Assembly: GCF_004210215.2 (NCBI RefSeq)
Contig: NZ_CP067394.1
Coordinates: 1,488,001 to 1,552,000, forward strand
Reading direction: 5' to 3'
Length of the DNA: 64,000 nt
Source of the DNA: Cryobacterium sp. SO1
Lineage (GTDB): Bacteria > Actinomycetota > Actinomycetes > Actinomycetales > Microbacteriaceae
Of this stretch, positions 1 through 7,976 are shown piece after piece. The translations under genes and the position numbers were made by a program. Position 1 is the stretch's first letter, and every line of letters begins with the position of its first letter. A model generated the notes under the pieces. The model searched no databases. It had not been told where the DNA came from and worked only from the letters and a program-made list of their open reading frames with translations.

Positions 1-551
1 CCGATCGCGAGCCCGCTGAAGACGCTGGTCACCATGAACGCGAGCCCCTGCACGGTGCCGACGAGGCCGTTCGCGTTGGCGTGTCGCTCGGTGGGGATCA
101 GGAGCGTGACCACCGTGGACAGGGCGATGTTGCGCATGTTCTCGATCACCGCGCCGAACAGGATGATGCCGCTGAACAGCCAGAACCACGGCCCGCCCAG
201 GTCGAGCAGGGTGGACTCGGGGAACACGAGGTACAGCCCGCCGCCGATGCTGAACGCGATCAGGGTGACCGCACCGGCGAATACCATCACGAGGTGCTTG
301 CGGTGCCGGTCCACGATGGTGCCGAAGGCCATCGAGAACAGGGCGACGAGCAGCATATAGGCGCCGCCGATGATTCCGGTGGCGAGCACCGAGCGGGTCT
401 CCAGATAGACCCAGAAGGTGAGCGCGAACCACAGGAAGCTCGTAGTGACGTTGGCGACCGCCGTGTTGACCAGCACCTGCGCGAAGGTGCGGGCCCCGCC
501 GGGTGTCGACTCGGTCTGAGACTCGGCGGGCGCGTCGTTGATGTGGCTCAT
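1..551 (-). CDS. MFS transporter, N-terminal part (cut by the window edge)
   Basis: Reading the minus strand from an ATG at 549-551 gives an uninterrupted frame of about 183 residues that runs off the left edge. It starts MSHINDAPAESQTE and continues into hydrophobic segments, with a loop containing GTIVDRHRKH between early membrane helices, the usual place of the MFS signature loop. A GGAAGG ribosome-binding site lies 6 nt before the ATG. The protein is an inner-membrane permease of the major facilitator superfamily; the fragment resembles drug or macrolide efflux members, but the substrate cannot be told. The gene diverges from the sugar-import operon starting at 959, and the roughly 400 bp between them hold the promoters. 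Confidence 0.85.
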   Translation of the reverse strand, partial: MSHINDAPAESQTESTPGGARTFAQVLVNTAVANVTTSFLWFALTFWVYLETRSVLATGIIGGAYMLLVALFSMAFGTIVDRHRKHLVMVFAGAVTLIAFSIGGGLYLVFPESTLLDLGGPWFWLFSGIILFGAVIENMRNIALSTVVTLLIPTERHANANGLVGTVQGLAFMVTSVFSGLAI

Positions 552-769
552 GTGGTCGTCCTTCCCAGGCGCTCGCGTGGCGTCGCAAGTATGAACGGCG
601 CCGTTCGAATCGACGGCCTCAGGCGAGCCAAGACCGTTGAATCAGTTTACGAAGCCGGACCCGATCTTGTCTTGTGTGGTTTCTTGTGACATTCACCCAT
701 CACGGAGATCAGTGGTCGGACGCTGGCTATGCCACCTCCTGGTGCTGAAGATATCAGCCGGAATTGTGC

Positions 770-811
770 TTGACAGAGTTTCCACAACCGTTATTATAAA
801 CCTTGTAATAA
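770..811 (+). promoter_or_regulatory. Promoter of the first sugar-import operon with overlapping inverted repeat
   Basis: TTGACA at 770-775 is followed, at 16-19 nt spacing, by an AT-rich stretch at 792-800 that supplies a -10 (TATTAT or TATAAA). An inverted repeat, TTATTA (791-796) and TAATAA (806-811) with 9 nt between, covers the -10 and the start-site region, as expected of a repressor operator. The ROK regulator encoded at the end of the operon (5606) is the obvious candidate. The remaining sequence between 552 and 958 shows no gene. Confidence 0.6.
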
Positions 812-958
812 GTCTCAACTGATGGAGAATGTGGTGGCCGAAGCTGCCGAAGTCGTTCGACAACGGGAACGACGGTGAACTCGGCCAAGTCAAGTCCCCG
901 CCGAAGGCGATCAGTCCGAAAATCACCTGTCTACTTGTACCGAGAAGAGGAAACCTCA

Positions 959-2203
959 ATGAAGAGAATTCTGAAGAATGCACTTGCTCCCGTGGTCATC
1001 GCGGGACTCGCGCTGAGCCTGGGCGGCTGCGCCTCCGATCCCAGCCCCTCCGCTGCCGAGGGGCCCCTGACCGTGTGGGTGATGGGCGACTCTGGCGCCA
1101 ACTTCGAGTCCCTCGTCGCCCCGTTCGTGACGGAGACCGGACAGGAGATCGAGGTTGTCGCCATCCCGTGGGACAGTATCGACGAGAAGCTGACGACCTC
1201 GGTCGCCTCGGGCGCCGGGCCGGACGTCCTGCAGATCGGCCTCTCCAAGCTCCGTAGTTTCGCGGATGCAGGCGCACTGCTGCCCCTCGACGATCTCCTC
1301 GGCGACTATCCCGGGCTCGCACCCGCGAACTTCCCGTCCGGGGTGAGCGGAGACGCCACATCCGTCAATGGGGAGGTCGTCAGCGTGCCGTGGGTCAGTG
1401 ACACTCGCGTTCTGTTCACCCGCACCGATATCCTCGCGGCGAACGGGATCGACGCCCCTCCCACCACCTGGGACGAACTCCGTGCCGACGCCAAGACCCT
1501 GACGAGTCGGGGGAGCGGACAGTACGGCTACTACATCCCACAGTGGGATGCACCGTTGCCGATCGAGATGACGTGGAGCCTTGGCGGCGACGTCATTGAT
1601 TCCGACGGCAATGTCGACTTCGATACCCCCGAATTCCAGGATGCGGTGGACATGTACACCGGGCTGTACGCCGACGGCAGTGTGCCGACCAACGGTGACT
1701 TCGACCAGACGCAGGGATTCATCTCCGGTGTCGCACCGATGCTCGTGAGCGGCCCGTACCTGGGCAAAGCGATCACGGACGGCGCGCCGGAACTCGACGG
1801 TAAGTGGCAGGCGAGCCTGCTACCAGCGGGAACATCCTCCACCTCGCTGTTCGCAGGTTCGAACCTCGGTGTGTGGGCCAACACCGACCAGCAGGATGCC
1901 TCACTGGAGCTCTTGGAATACCTCGCAGAGCCAGAGACGCAGCTGGAGTGGTACTCGCTCAGCGGTGAACTGCCCACGGTCAGCGCGGCCTTGGGCGATG
2001 AAGATCTCAACAGCGACCCGAACGTGGCGGTCTACACCGAACAACTCGCTTCGTCGAAGGTGTTGCCGCTCGTGTCGAACTGGGACAGTTCCGTCGGCAC
2101 CGAGCTCCTGAACGCGCTCAACGCGATCGCACTCACGGGCGCCGACCGTGACGACACGCTGGCGGGCTTCTTCGCCAAGACCGAGGGCCTGGGGATCGAC
2201 TAG
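959..2203 (+). CDS. Sugar ABC transporter substrate-binding lipoprotein
   Basis: A 414-residue extracellular solute-binding protein of the family-1 (maltose-type) class. The ATG at 959 is preceded by AGAAGAGG and opens with MKRILKNALAPVV, a hydrophobic stretch and the lipobox LGGC, so the mature protein should be a lipid-anchored receptor on the outer face of the membrane. Upstream in-frame codons back to 875 would put a basic, non-signal extension ahead of the signal peptide and are not used. Two permease genes and a GH5 hydrolase follow in the same direction. The ligand is probably an oligosaccharide produced by or fed to the GH5 enzyme; this is inferred from context only. Confidence 0.93.
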   Translation: MKRILKNALAPVVIAGLALSLGGCASDPSPSAAEGPLTVWVMGDSGANFESLVAPFVTETGQEIEVVAIPWDSIDEKLTTSVASGAGPDVLQIGLSKLRSFADAGALLPLDDLLGDYPGLAPANFPSGVSGDATSVNGEVVSVPWVSDTRVLFTRTDILAANGIDAPPTTWDELRADAKTLTSRGSGQYGYYIPQWDAPLPIEMTWSLGGDVIDSDGNVDFDTPEFQDAVDMYTGLYADGSVPTNGDFDQTQGFISGVAPMLVSGPYLGKAITDGAPELDGKWQASLLPAGTSSTSLFAGSNLGVWANTDQQDASLELLEYLAEPETQLEWYSLSGELPTVSAALGDEDLNSDPNVAVYTEQLASSKVLPLVSNWDSSVGTELLNALNAIALTGADRDDTLAGFFAKTEGLGID

Positions 2204-2214
2204 CACAACGACCA

Positions 2215-2244
2215 GAGGGCCGTCCCGGCGACGGGGCGGCCCTC
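2215..2244 (+). promoter_or_regulatory. Intercistronic stem-loop after the binding-protein gene
   Basis: GAGGGCCGTCCC (2215-2226) pairs with GGGGCGGCCCTC (2233-2244) around a 6-nt loop, with one G-U pair. There is no T tract. Hairpins in this position are known to protect the upstream binding-protein message or to attenuate the permease genes, which gives an excess of binding protein over permease. That role is inferred here. Confidence 0.6.
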
Positions 2245-2281
2245 CCGTGCCGGAACCAGTCCCTCAGTGAAAGGAGCGATC

Positions 2282-3160
2282 TTGCGCAACCGGCTCTCCC
2301 CGTACCTCTTCGTCTCGCCCGCGATGCTCTTGCTGGTGACGTTCGGGGTGTTCCCGATCTTCGTCGCTCTTGCCGTCAGCTTCACGAACATGAATATTTC
2401 GGCGTTCGCCAACATCCGCAACGTGAAGTTCGTCGGTGTCGACAACTACGTCACACTGTTCGGGGACGCCGACTTCTGGCAAGCGCTCGCGAACACCGGT
2501 ATCTTCGCCCTCGTGGGTGTGCCCGCCATCGTCGTCCTGTCTCTCGCCGTTGCCCTGCTGCTCAACCGAAGCGATCATCCGTTCTTCCGGGCGCTGCGGT
2601 CGTTTTACTTCATCCCCGCGATCACCGCGATCGTCGCGATCTCACTCATCTGGGGGTACCTCTACAACACCCAGTTCGGTTTTCTGAACTACCTGCTCTC
2701 CCTCGTGGGAGTCGAGCAGGTGCAGTGGCTGTCCGATCCCGTGCTCGCCAAATTCTCGGTGGCGCTCGTCGCGGTTTGGCGAGGCACCGGCCTGAATATC
2801 ATCATCTTCCTCGCGGCGCTCCAGGGGGTGCCGAAGGACTACTTGGAAGCAGCCTCCCTCGATGGGGCCGGTGAGTGGCGGAAGACCTTCTCGATAACCG
2901 TGCCGTTGCTGCGATTCGCCATCTTCTTCGTCACGGTCACGACGATCATTTCCTGGGGGCAGTTCTTCGACGAACCGTTCGTGTTGACCGACGGTGGCCC
3001 CCTCGGTGCCACGACGAGCGTGTCGATCTTCCTCTACAAGGAAGGGTTCCGAATGAATCAGTTCGGTTATGCCAGTGCCGGGTCGATCGTGCTGTTCGCG
3101 ATCATCGCGATCATCACCGTATTCCAGCTCCGGGCACGAAAGGCCGACGATGAATACTAG
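2282..3160 (+). CDS. Sugar ABC transporter permease (MalF-like)
   Basis: A 292-residue inner-membrane permease with about six hydrophobic segments. Near its C-terminal third it carries the cytoplasmic EAA loop (YLEAASLDGAGEWRKTFSIT) that docks the transport ATPase. The start is taken as TTG at 2282 because AAGGAG (2271-2275 region) sits 6 nt before it. A GTG at 2267 in the same frame would place that ribosome-binding site inside the coding sequence. The 3' end overlaps the next permease by 11 nt, so translation is coupled. With the protein at 3150 it should form the heterodimeric membrane channel. No ATPase gene lies nearby. Confidence 0.92.
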   Translation: MRNRLSPYLFVSPAMLLLVTFGVFPIFVALAVSFTNMNISAFANIRNVKFVGVDNYVTLFGDADFWQALANTGIFALVGVPAIVVLSLAVALLLNRSDHPFFRALRSFYFIPAITAIVAISLIWGYLYNTQFGFLNYLLSLVGVEQVQWLSDPVLAKFSVALVAVWRGTGLNIIIFLAALQGVPKDYLEAASLDGAGEWRKTFSITVPLLRFAIFFVTVTTIISWGQFFDEPFVLTDGGPLGATTSVSIFLYKEGFRMNQFGYASAGSIVLFAIIAIITVFQLRARKADDEY

Positions 3161-4025
3161 GAACCGAGCAATCCGCCTTCGTCTGCGTCGGACCGATCGC
3201 GCCGCCGCACGGAGGTCGCGTCAGCTCACCGTAGTCATCGGGGTGATTCTCGCGATCGGGGCCATCATCACGGCCTTCCCGTTCATCTGGATGCTGACGG
3301 CATCCGTCAAGCCGCAACGGGAATCCACGGATCTCCCTCCGTCGGTGCTGCCGAAGGAGCCGACCTTCGAGTACTACAGAGTGCTCTTCACGGAGCTGGA
3401 CTTCGGGCGCTACCTGGTGAACACCCTCGCCGTCGTTGCGATCGGGATGGTCGGCCTGCTTCTGATGGCAATGGCGGGTTACGCGTTCGCGAAGTTTGAG
3501 TTTCGGGGTAAGCGCTGGATGTTCTTTCTCGTCCTCGCGACGATGATGGTGCCGATTCAGGTGACGATGATCCCCACCTACCTGATCCTCAACCAGATGA
3601 AACTCACGAATACCCTCATCGGTATAGCGCTGCCGACCTTGGTCGGCGGATTCAGCATCTTCCTGTTCCGCCAATTCATGTCGACAATTCCGTCCGAGAT
3701 GCTCGAGGCCGCACGGCTCGACGGAGCGACCGAGTGGCGCACGTTCTGGCAGATCGTGCTGCCCATGTCGAAGCCGATCCTCGCCGTTCAGGTCGTGCTC
3801 ACCTTTATCGCCGGCTGGAACAGTTTCCTCTGGCCGCTCATCATTGCCAGCGACCAGAAGCTCTACACACTGTCGGTGGGGCTGTCTCTCCTCAACCAGC
3901 AGCTCGCCGTCAACCCATCGCTGCAGATGGCAGCCGCCTCGGTCATGGTCGTACCGATTCTCGTGGTGTTCGTCATCTTCCAACGCTTTGTTATCCAGGG
4001 CTTCGCCCTGTCCGGATTGAAATAG
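3150..4025 (+). CDS. Sugar ABC transporter permease (MalG-like)
   Basis: A 291-residue second permease of the carbohydrate-uptake-1 type. It has an arginine-rich cytoplasmic N-terminus (RLRLRRTDRAAARRSR), about six membrane segments and the EAA loop MLEAARLDGATEWRTFWQIV, and it ends in the GFALSGLK tail typical of MalG homologues. The ATG at 3150 lies inside the end of the preceding permease gene and has GAAAGG upstream. The GH5 gene starts 3 nt after its stop, which points to one transcript for import and hydrolysis. Confidence 0.92.
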   Translation: MNTRNRAIRLRLRRTDRAAARRSRQLTVVIGVILAIGAIITAFPFIWMLTASVKPQRESTDLPPSVLPKEPTFEYYRVLFTELDFGRYLVNTLAVVAIGMVGLLLMAMAGYAFAKFEFRGKRWMFFLVLATMMVPIQVTMIPTYLILNQMKLTNTLIGIALPTLVGGFSIFLFRQFMSTIPSEMLEAARLDGATEWRTFWQIVLPMSKPILAVQVVLTFIAGWNSFLWPLIIASDQKLYTLSVGLSLLNQQLAVNPSLQMAAASVMVVPILVVFVIFQRFVIQGFALSGLK

Positions 4026-4028
4026 CCC

Positions 4029-5591
4029 ATGGAGTCAGCAATTGTGCCTTCCCCCTCGCCCGTTGCGCCACCCACCGAGTTCCGCCGTCGCCCCGCCTCG
4101 TTCGACGGCCTTGTGCAAGCCCGCGCCGCCCGCCTCTATGACGGCACGGGTCATGAGCTGCTGCTGCGCGGCGTTGGGCTCGGAAATTGGATGTTGCCCG
4201 AGGGGTATATGTGGAAGTTCGGGCCGGGCGCCGAATCTCCCAGGGAGATCGAGGCGCTGACCACGCGGTTACTGGGAGTAGACGGAGCGAGCCGGTTCTG
4301 GGACTCGTTCCATGCCGGTTACATCACCGAAGCGGATATCCAGAAGATCGCCGAGAGCGGCTTCGATCACGTGCGCCTACCGATCAACTCAAGACTCCTT
4401 CAGGACGATGACGGTGCCCCGCTCGAACATGGGTACGCGATGATCGACCGATTGATCGCATGGTGTCGCAAACACCGTCTGTGGGTGCTGCTCGATCTGC
4501 ACGGGGCGCCGGGCGGACAAACCGGCACCAATATCGACGACTCGCCGAACAACAAACCCGAGCTGTTCATGGACGAGACCTACCGCGCTCTCACGGTGCG
4601 ACTCTGGCGCGACCTTGCCCGCACCTATGCCGACGAGACCGTCGTACTGGGCTACGACCTGCTCAACGAGCCGTTGCCCAACGAATGGCAGGACGTGTAC
4701 GCGGCGGAACTCGCAGAGCTCTACATAGACATCACCGCGGCCATTAGAGAAGAGGATCCGGGTCATCTGATCGTCTACGAGGGCTCGCACTGGGCGACCA
4801 ACTGGAGCATCTTCACCGAGGTCTGGGATGAGAATTCGATGCTCCAGTTCCACAAATATTGGTCGTCGCCCGATACTGCCAGCATTGCGTCGTTCTTGCA
4901 GGTACGCGACCGGCTCGGGCTGCCGATCTACATGGGGGAAGGGGGTGAGAACACGCTTGAGTGGTTGTATACGGCCTTTCGGTTGTACGAGTCGCATAAC
5001 ATCGGTTGGAACTTCTGGCCATGGAAGAAGCTGGACACAGTCACGTCGCCCGTGTCGATCGCCGCTCCTGACGGGTGGGCCGCCGTTGTCGCCGCCGGCT
5101 CGGACGATTCGCTCGTCGTGGCCGATGCCACGAGGATCTTCGACGGACTTCTGGCCAATATGTCGGTGGATGTGGCTCGCTGGAACCCCAACATCATTGC
5201 GGCCTTGCTCGGCGAGCATCCCGTCGTGATTCCTGCGTGGGGATTCGGGGTTCGGGGCGCTGGCGAATCGTATTCGTCGGCGTCCTCCGCAACGATCGAC
5301 GGTATCCGTGCGAGCGACGCCGTCAATTTGGCGTGGGCTTCGGCCGGCGTGCATCCGGCCAACCCGTTTGAACAGACCGATGGTCGGGCGTATACAAGCG
5401 AAGAAGAGCTTGTGGTGAGGTTGCAACCGGGCGACTGGCTCGAATTTGAAGTTGCCGCCGTTGATCCCGCAACCGTCCGGGTGCTTGGAGCGGAGAGCGT
5501 CACTCGCGTGGAGCAGACCGACCGGGGAATTCGCGTTGTGGCGATGGCCGCCTCGACGATCTCACGACTGGAAGTGGAAAGCTCAACTTGA
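4029..5591 (+). CDS. GH5-type glycoside hydrolase, cytoplasmic
   Basis: A 520-residue enzyme with the (beta/alpha)8 features of glycoside hydrolase family 5: LLLRGVGLGNW near residue 45, VRLPIN on an early strand, LHGAPGGQ, the acid/base glutamate in LLNEP (E214), a histidine in LQFHKYW, and the nucleophile glutamate in IYMGEGG (E304). About 100 residues beyond the barrel form a beta-rich C-terminal part. No signal peptide is visible, so it should act inside the cell on an imported oligosaccharide. The early motifs resemble exo-beta-1,3-glucanase and beta-glucosidase members of GH5, but a beta-mannoside substrate is not excluded. The stop overlaps the upstream region of the ROK gene, so the two are co-transcribed. 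Confidence 0.88.
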   Translation: MESAIVPSPSPVAPPTEFRRRPASFDGLVQARAARLYDGTGHELLLRGVGLGNWMLPEGYMWKFGPGAESPREIEALTTRLLGVDGASRFWDSFHAGYITEADIQKIAESGFDHVRLPINSRLLQDDDGAPLEHGYAMIDRLIAWCRKHRLWVLLDLHGAPGGQTGTNIDDSPNNKPELFMDETYRALTVRLWRDLARTYADETVVLGYDLLNEPLPNEWQDVYAAELAELYIDITAAIREEDPGHLIVYEGSHWATNWSIFTEVWDENSMLQFHKYWSSPDTASIASFLQVRDRLGLPIYMGEGGENTLEWLYTAFRLYESHNIGWNFWPWKKLDTVTSPVSIAAPDGWAAVVAAGSDDSLVVADATRIFDGLLANMSVDVARWNPNIIAALLGEHPVVIPAWGFGVRGAGESYSSASSATIDGIRASDAVNLAWASAGVHPANPFEQTDGRAYTSEEELVVRLQPGDWLEFEVAAVDPATVRVLGAESVTRVEQTDRGIRVVAMAASTISRLEVESST

Positions 5592-5605
5592 TAGGTTCAG
5601 GACAT

Positions 5606-6829
5606 ATGACCAGCCGACCGTCCGCGACGAGCTCCTCTCCGGCGACGGTCAGCGACGTACGCCAGCGCAACCGATCGCAGGCGCTGCGCAGCATCATCCT
5701 GGCCGGGTCGACCACTCGGGCCGCGCTCGCCCGTGAGTCCGGGCTGTCAGTTGCGTCGGTCACCAACCTGGTGACGGAGCTCATCGCCGAGGGCCTCGTG
5801 CTGGAGGCAGGCACCGTGGCCTCGAGCGGCGGCCGGCCGACGACGCTCATTGAGCCGAATCCCGCGGGCGCTTATCTACTCGGCGCGGATGTCGGCGAAC
5901 GCGGTGTGGCGATGGAACTTTTCGACCTATCGATGACCCGGATCGACATCGAGTTTCGCGGTGGACACTCCGGTGAGCCGATCGAAGTGATCGGACGGGA
6001 CCTCGACGACGCACTCAACGCCCTCCGTGCACGCAATCCCGGCGCATGGGAAAAAATGGTCGGACTGGGACTTGGGCTGCCCGGGATCGTGGAGACCGCC
6101 GTCTCCGGTGAACAGATGCTGTATGCCCAGAGTCAGGGCTGGCCTGCGATCGCGGTGACCGACCTTGTGTCGCACGACCTCCCGATCTTTGCCGAGAACG
6201 GCGCAAAAACCCAAGCGATGGCCGAGATGTGGAACGGTGAAGCGCGCGGCGTCGCAGAGGCGCTCGTCGTGCTGATGGGCCGGGGAGTGGGCCTGGGGAT
6301 AGTCAGCGACGGGCAGCTCGCCCACGGCTCACGAAGCAGTGCGGGGGAGTGGGGGCACGTCAGGATCGTGCACGGCGGACGCCTCTGCCGATGTGGCAAG
6401 CACGGCTGCGTCGAGGCCTATCTGGGCGCCGATTCGATTTTCACAGCGTGGCGTGAAGCCGGGGGAGTTTTCGAGGGAAGCGGCTGGCGAGCGGTGGGAG
6501 ATCTGCTCACTGCGGCGGACGCCGACGACCCGATCGCCGTGTCGGTCGTGGACGAGCTCGTTGCTATTCTCGGTTCGTCGCTCGGCAGCCTGGTGAACCT
6601 CACGAACCCCGATCGAGTGATTATCGGTGGTTGGGTCGGACTGCGCCTGATGGAGACGCTTGCGCCACGTATCGAGGCTGCGATCCGAGCCGAGGCATTG
6701 GATCGGCCTGGTGCTCAGTTCGCCCTCTCGGCGAGTAAGTTCGGCGGCGACACCGTAGCTCTCGGCGCTGCGATTCTGCCGCTGAATGCGGTCTTGAATC
6801 AGCCTCGCGCAACCCACCTCACAGCGTAA
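5606..6829 (+). CDS. ROK-family transcriptional regulator
   Basis: A 407-residue repressor with an N-terminal winged helix-turn-helix (about residues 15-75: RSIILAGSTTRAALARESGLSVASVTNLV) fused to a ROK sugar-kinase-like domain. The zinc-binding signature CRCGKHGCVE and the preceding GRGVGLGIV and SAGEWGHVRI segments are intact. The start is the ATG at 5606 with AGGA just upstream; a TTG at 5588 in frame overlaps the GH5 stop and is less likely. As the last gene of the import-GH5 operon it probably controls that operon, perhaps through the inverted repeat at 791-811, with the imported sugar as inducer. Confidence 0.9.
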   Translation: MTSRPSATSSSPATVSDVRQRNRSQALRSIILAGSTTRAALARESGLSVASVTNLVTELIAEGLVLEAGTVASSGGRPTTLIEPNPAGAYLLGADVGERGVAMELFDLSMTRIDIEFRGGHSGEPIEVIGRDLDDALNALRARNPGAWEKMVGLGLGLPGIVETAVSGEQMLYAQSQGWPAIAVTDLVSHDLPIFAENGAKTQAMAEMWNGEARGVAEALVVLMGRGVGLGIVSDGQLAHGSRSSAGEWGHVRIVHGGRLCRCGKHGCVEAYLGADSIFTAWREAGGVFEGSGWRAVGDLLTAADADDPIAVSVVDELVAILGSSLGSLVNLTNPDRVIIGGWVGLRLMETLAPRIEAAIRAEALDRPGAQFALSASKFGGDTVALGAAILPLNAVLNQPRATHLTA

Positions 6830-6854
6830 TTGCCGCCGAGAGGTCGCGCACTTC

Positions 6855-6953
6855 TGCGTGCCCGCGACCGCCCGGTACATCCGGATCACTCAGACCGGTG
6901 TCGCACCGCAGTGGTGGACGATCGACGAGGTCACCGTGGATGCGTCCTACTGA
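6855..6953 (+). pseudogene. C-terminal remnant of an F5/8 type C (discoidin/CBM-like) domain
   Basis: Just after the ROK stop, a reading frame ending at the TGA 6951-6953 reads ATARYIRITQTG, then APQWWTIDEVTV. This is the closing strand pattern of F5/8 type C carbohydrate-binding domains, which often form the C-terminus of secreted glycosidases. There is no start codon, no upstream domain and no ribosome-binding site, so only the tail of a larger gene is left, next to a transcription terminator. It suggests that a secreted glycan-degrading enzyme once stood here and was deleted. Confidence 0.6.
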
Positions 6954-6959
6954 TTCGAC

Positions 6960-6998
6960 CGAGCACACCCCGGCCCATGATGAATCGGGGTGTGCTCG
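6960..6998 (+). terminator. Stem-loop terminator after the ROK operon
   Basis: CGAGCACACCCCG (6960-6972) and CGGGGTGTGCTCG (6986-6998) form a perfect 13-bp stem with a 13-nt loop. There is no strong T tract, as is common in high-GC actinobacteria. It lies directly behind the remnant domain at 6855-6953, so it probably ended that lost gene originally. Confidence 0.7.
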
Positions 6999-7128
6999 AC
7001 CGACTCGAGTCGTACCCTCGATACTCGGCCGGCGTCGTGGGGCCGCCCTCCCCGAGTGCGGCCGTTGACAGCGACCGGTCGTCGGGAAAATCATAGGGTT
7101 ACCCACATCTACCAACACAGGAGCGCCC

Positions 7129-7770
7129 ATGGTCGTCCGCGTTGACCTCAACATTTCCCTCGACGGCGTCGCCGCCACCGCCGACCAGGCGCCGGAGAAC
7201 GTCTTCGGCGAGGACTGGGGTCGCCTGGTCGCCCCCTATGTGGCCACCCGCACCTTTCGGGAGCGGGTGCTGCACGAGGGCACCGGCAAGGGAACCACCG
7301 GGGTCGACGACCGCTACGCGCAGGCGTATTTCGAGGGCGTGACCGCCGAGATCATGGGCGCCGGGATGTTCGGCCTGCACACCTTCCCGGACAAACCAGA
7401 CTGGCGCGGCTGGTGGGGCGAGGAGCCGCCATTCGCGTATCCGGTCCTCGTGCTCACGCACACGCTGCGGCCGTCGATCGAGTTCCCGAACGGCACCCGG
7501 TTCGACTTCCGCAGCGTGACCCCGCAGGAAGCACTCGAGGAGGCGCGCACCCTGGCCGGCGACGGCGACATCCGGGTCGGCGGGGGAGTGAGCGTGGCGC
7601 GTGACTTCCTCCGCGCAGGCCTCGTCGACCAGCTGCACGTCGGGATCACCCCCATCCTTCTCGGCGTCGGATCGCGCCTCTGGGACGGCCTGAACGGTCT
7701 GGAAGGCGGCTACGAGGTGACCTCCGAGGTGGCCGAGAGCGGTGTCATCCACGTCACCTTCCGTCGCTGA
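7129..7770 (+). CDS. Dihydrofolate reductase-family protein (RibD C-terminal-like)
   Basis: A 213-residue single-domain protein of the RibD C-terminal/DHFR-like superfamily. It begins MVVRVDLNISLDGVAA, the first strand and substrate loop of the fold, and has DIRVGGGVSVARDFL and VDQLHVGITPILLG near the end, matching the NADPH-binding and closing strands. AGGAG lies 5 nt before the ATG at 7129. Proteins of this type are stand-alone NADPH reductases of unknown substrate, and a true role in folate or riboflavin synthesis is unlikely without partner genes. It is flanked by its own intergenic regions and appears monocistronic. Confidence 0.85.
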   Translation: MVVRVDLNISLDGVAATADQAPENVFGEDWGRLVAPYVATRTFRERVLHEGTGKGTTGVDDRYAQAYFEGVTAEIMGAGMFGLHTFPDKPDWRGWWGEEPPFAYPVLVLTHTLRPSIEFPNGTRFDFRSVTPQEALEEARTLAGDGDIRVGGGVSVARDFLRAGLVDQLHVGITPILLGVGSRLWDGLNGLEGGYEVTSEVAESGVIHVTFRR

Positions 7771-7923
7771 GCGCCCCCGAAGGTCCCAGATCCAGATTGG
7801 GGTTTGGCGAATGTTGGTCCTCCTTTTTCGCGCCCTGAACAGCACGAACCGTGGTCTGTAGCGCTGGCCGGCTCCCGGGGCGTCGGCCGCCCGACCCGCG
7901 TTCGCCGCCGGACTATGCAACCA

Positions 7924-7952
7924 TTGACACCTGATGCAAATCGATTTGCATT
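7924..7952 (+). promoter_or_regulatory. Levansucrase promoter with perfect LacI-type operator
   Basis: TTGACA at 7924-7929 is followed by ATGCAAATCGATTTGCAT at 7934-7951, an 18-bp perfect palindrome with the central CG that LacI-family operators usually have. It fills the spacer and covers the -10 position, so binding would block RNA polymerase. The LacI-type gene at 11369-12418 is the natural ligand-responsive repressor. The remaining intergenic sequence from 7771 shows no gene. Confidence 0.8.
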
Positions 7953-7976
7953 CTTCATTTGAAGGAGTACTCAGTC

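Noticed and set aside
693..983. A 96-codon open frame on the minus strand before the first sugar operon
   Set aside because: It covers the promoter and the start of the binding-protein gene and has no ribosome-binding site or known pattern.
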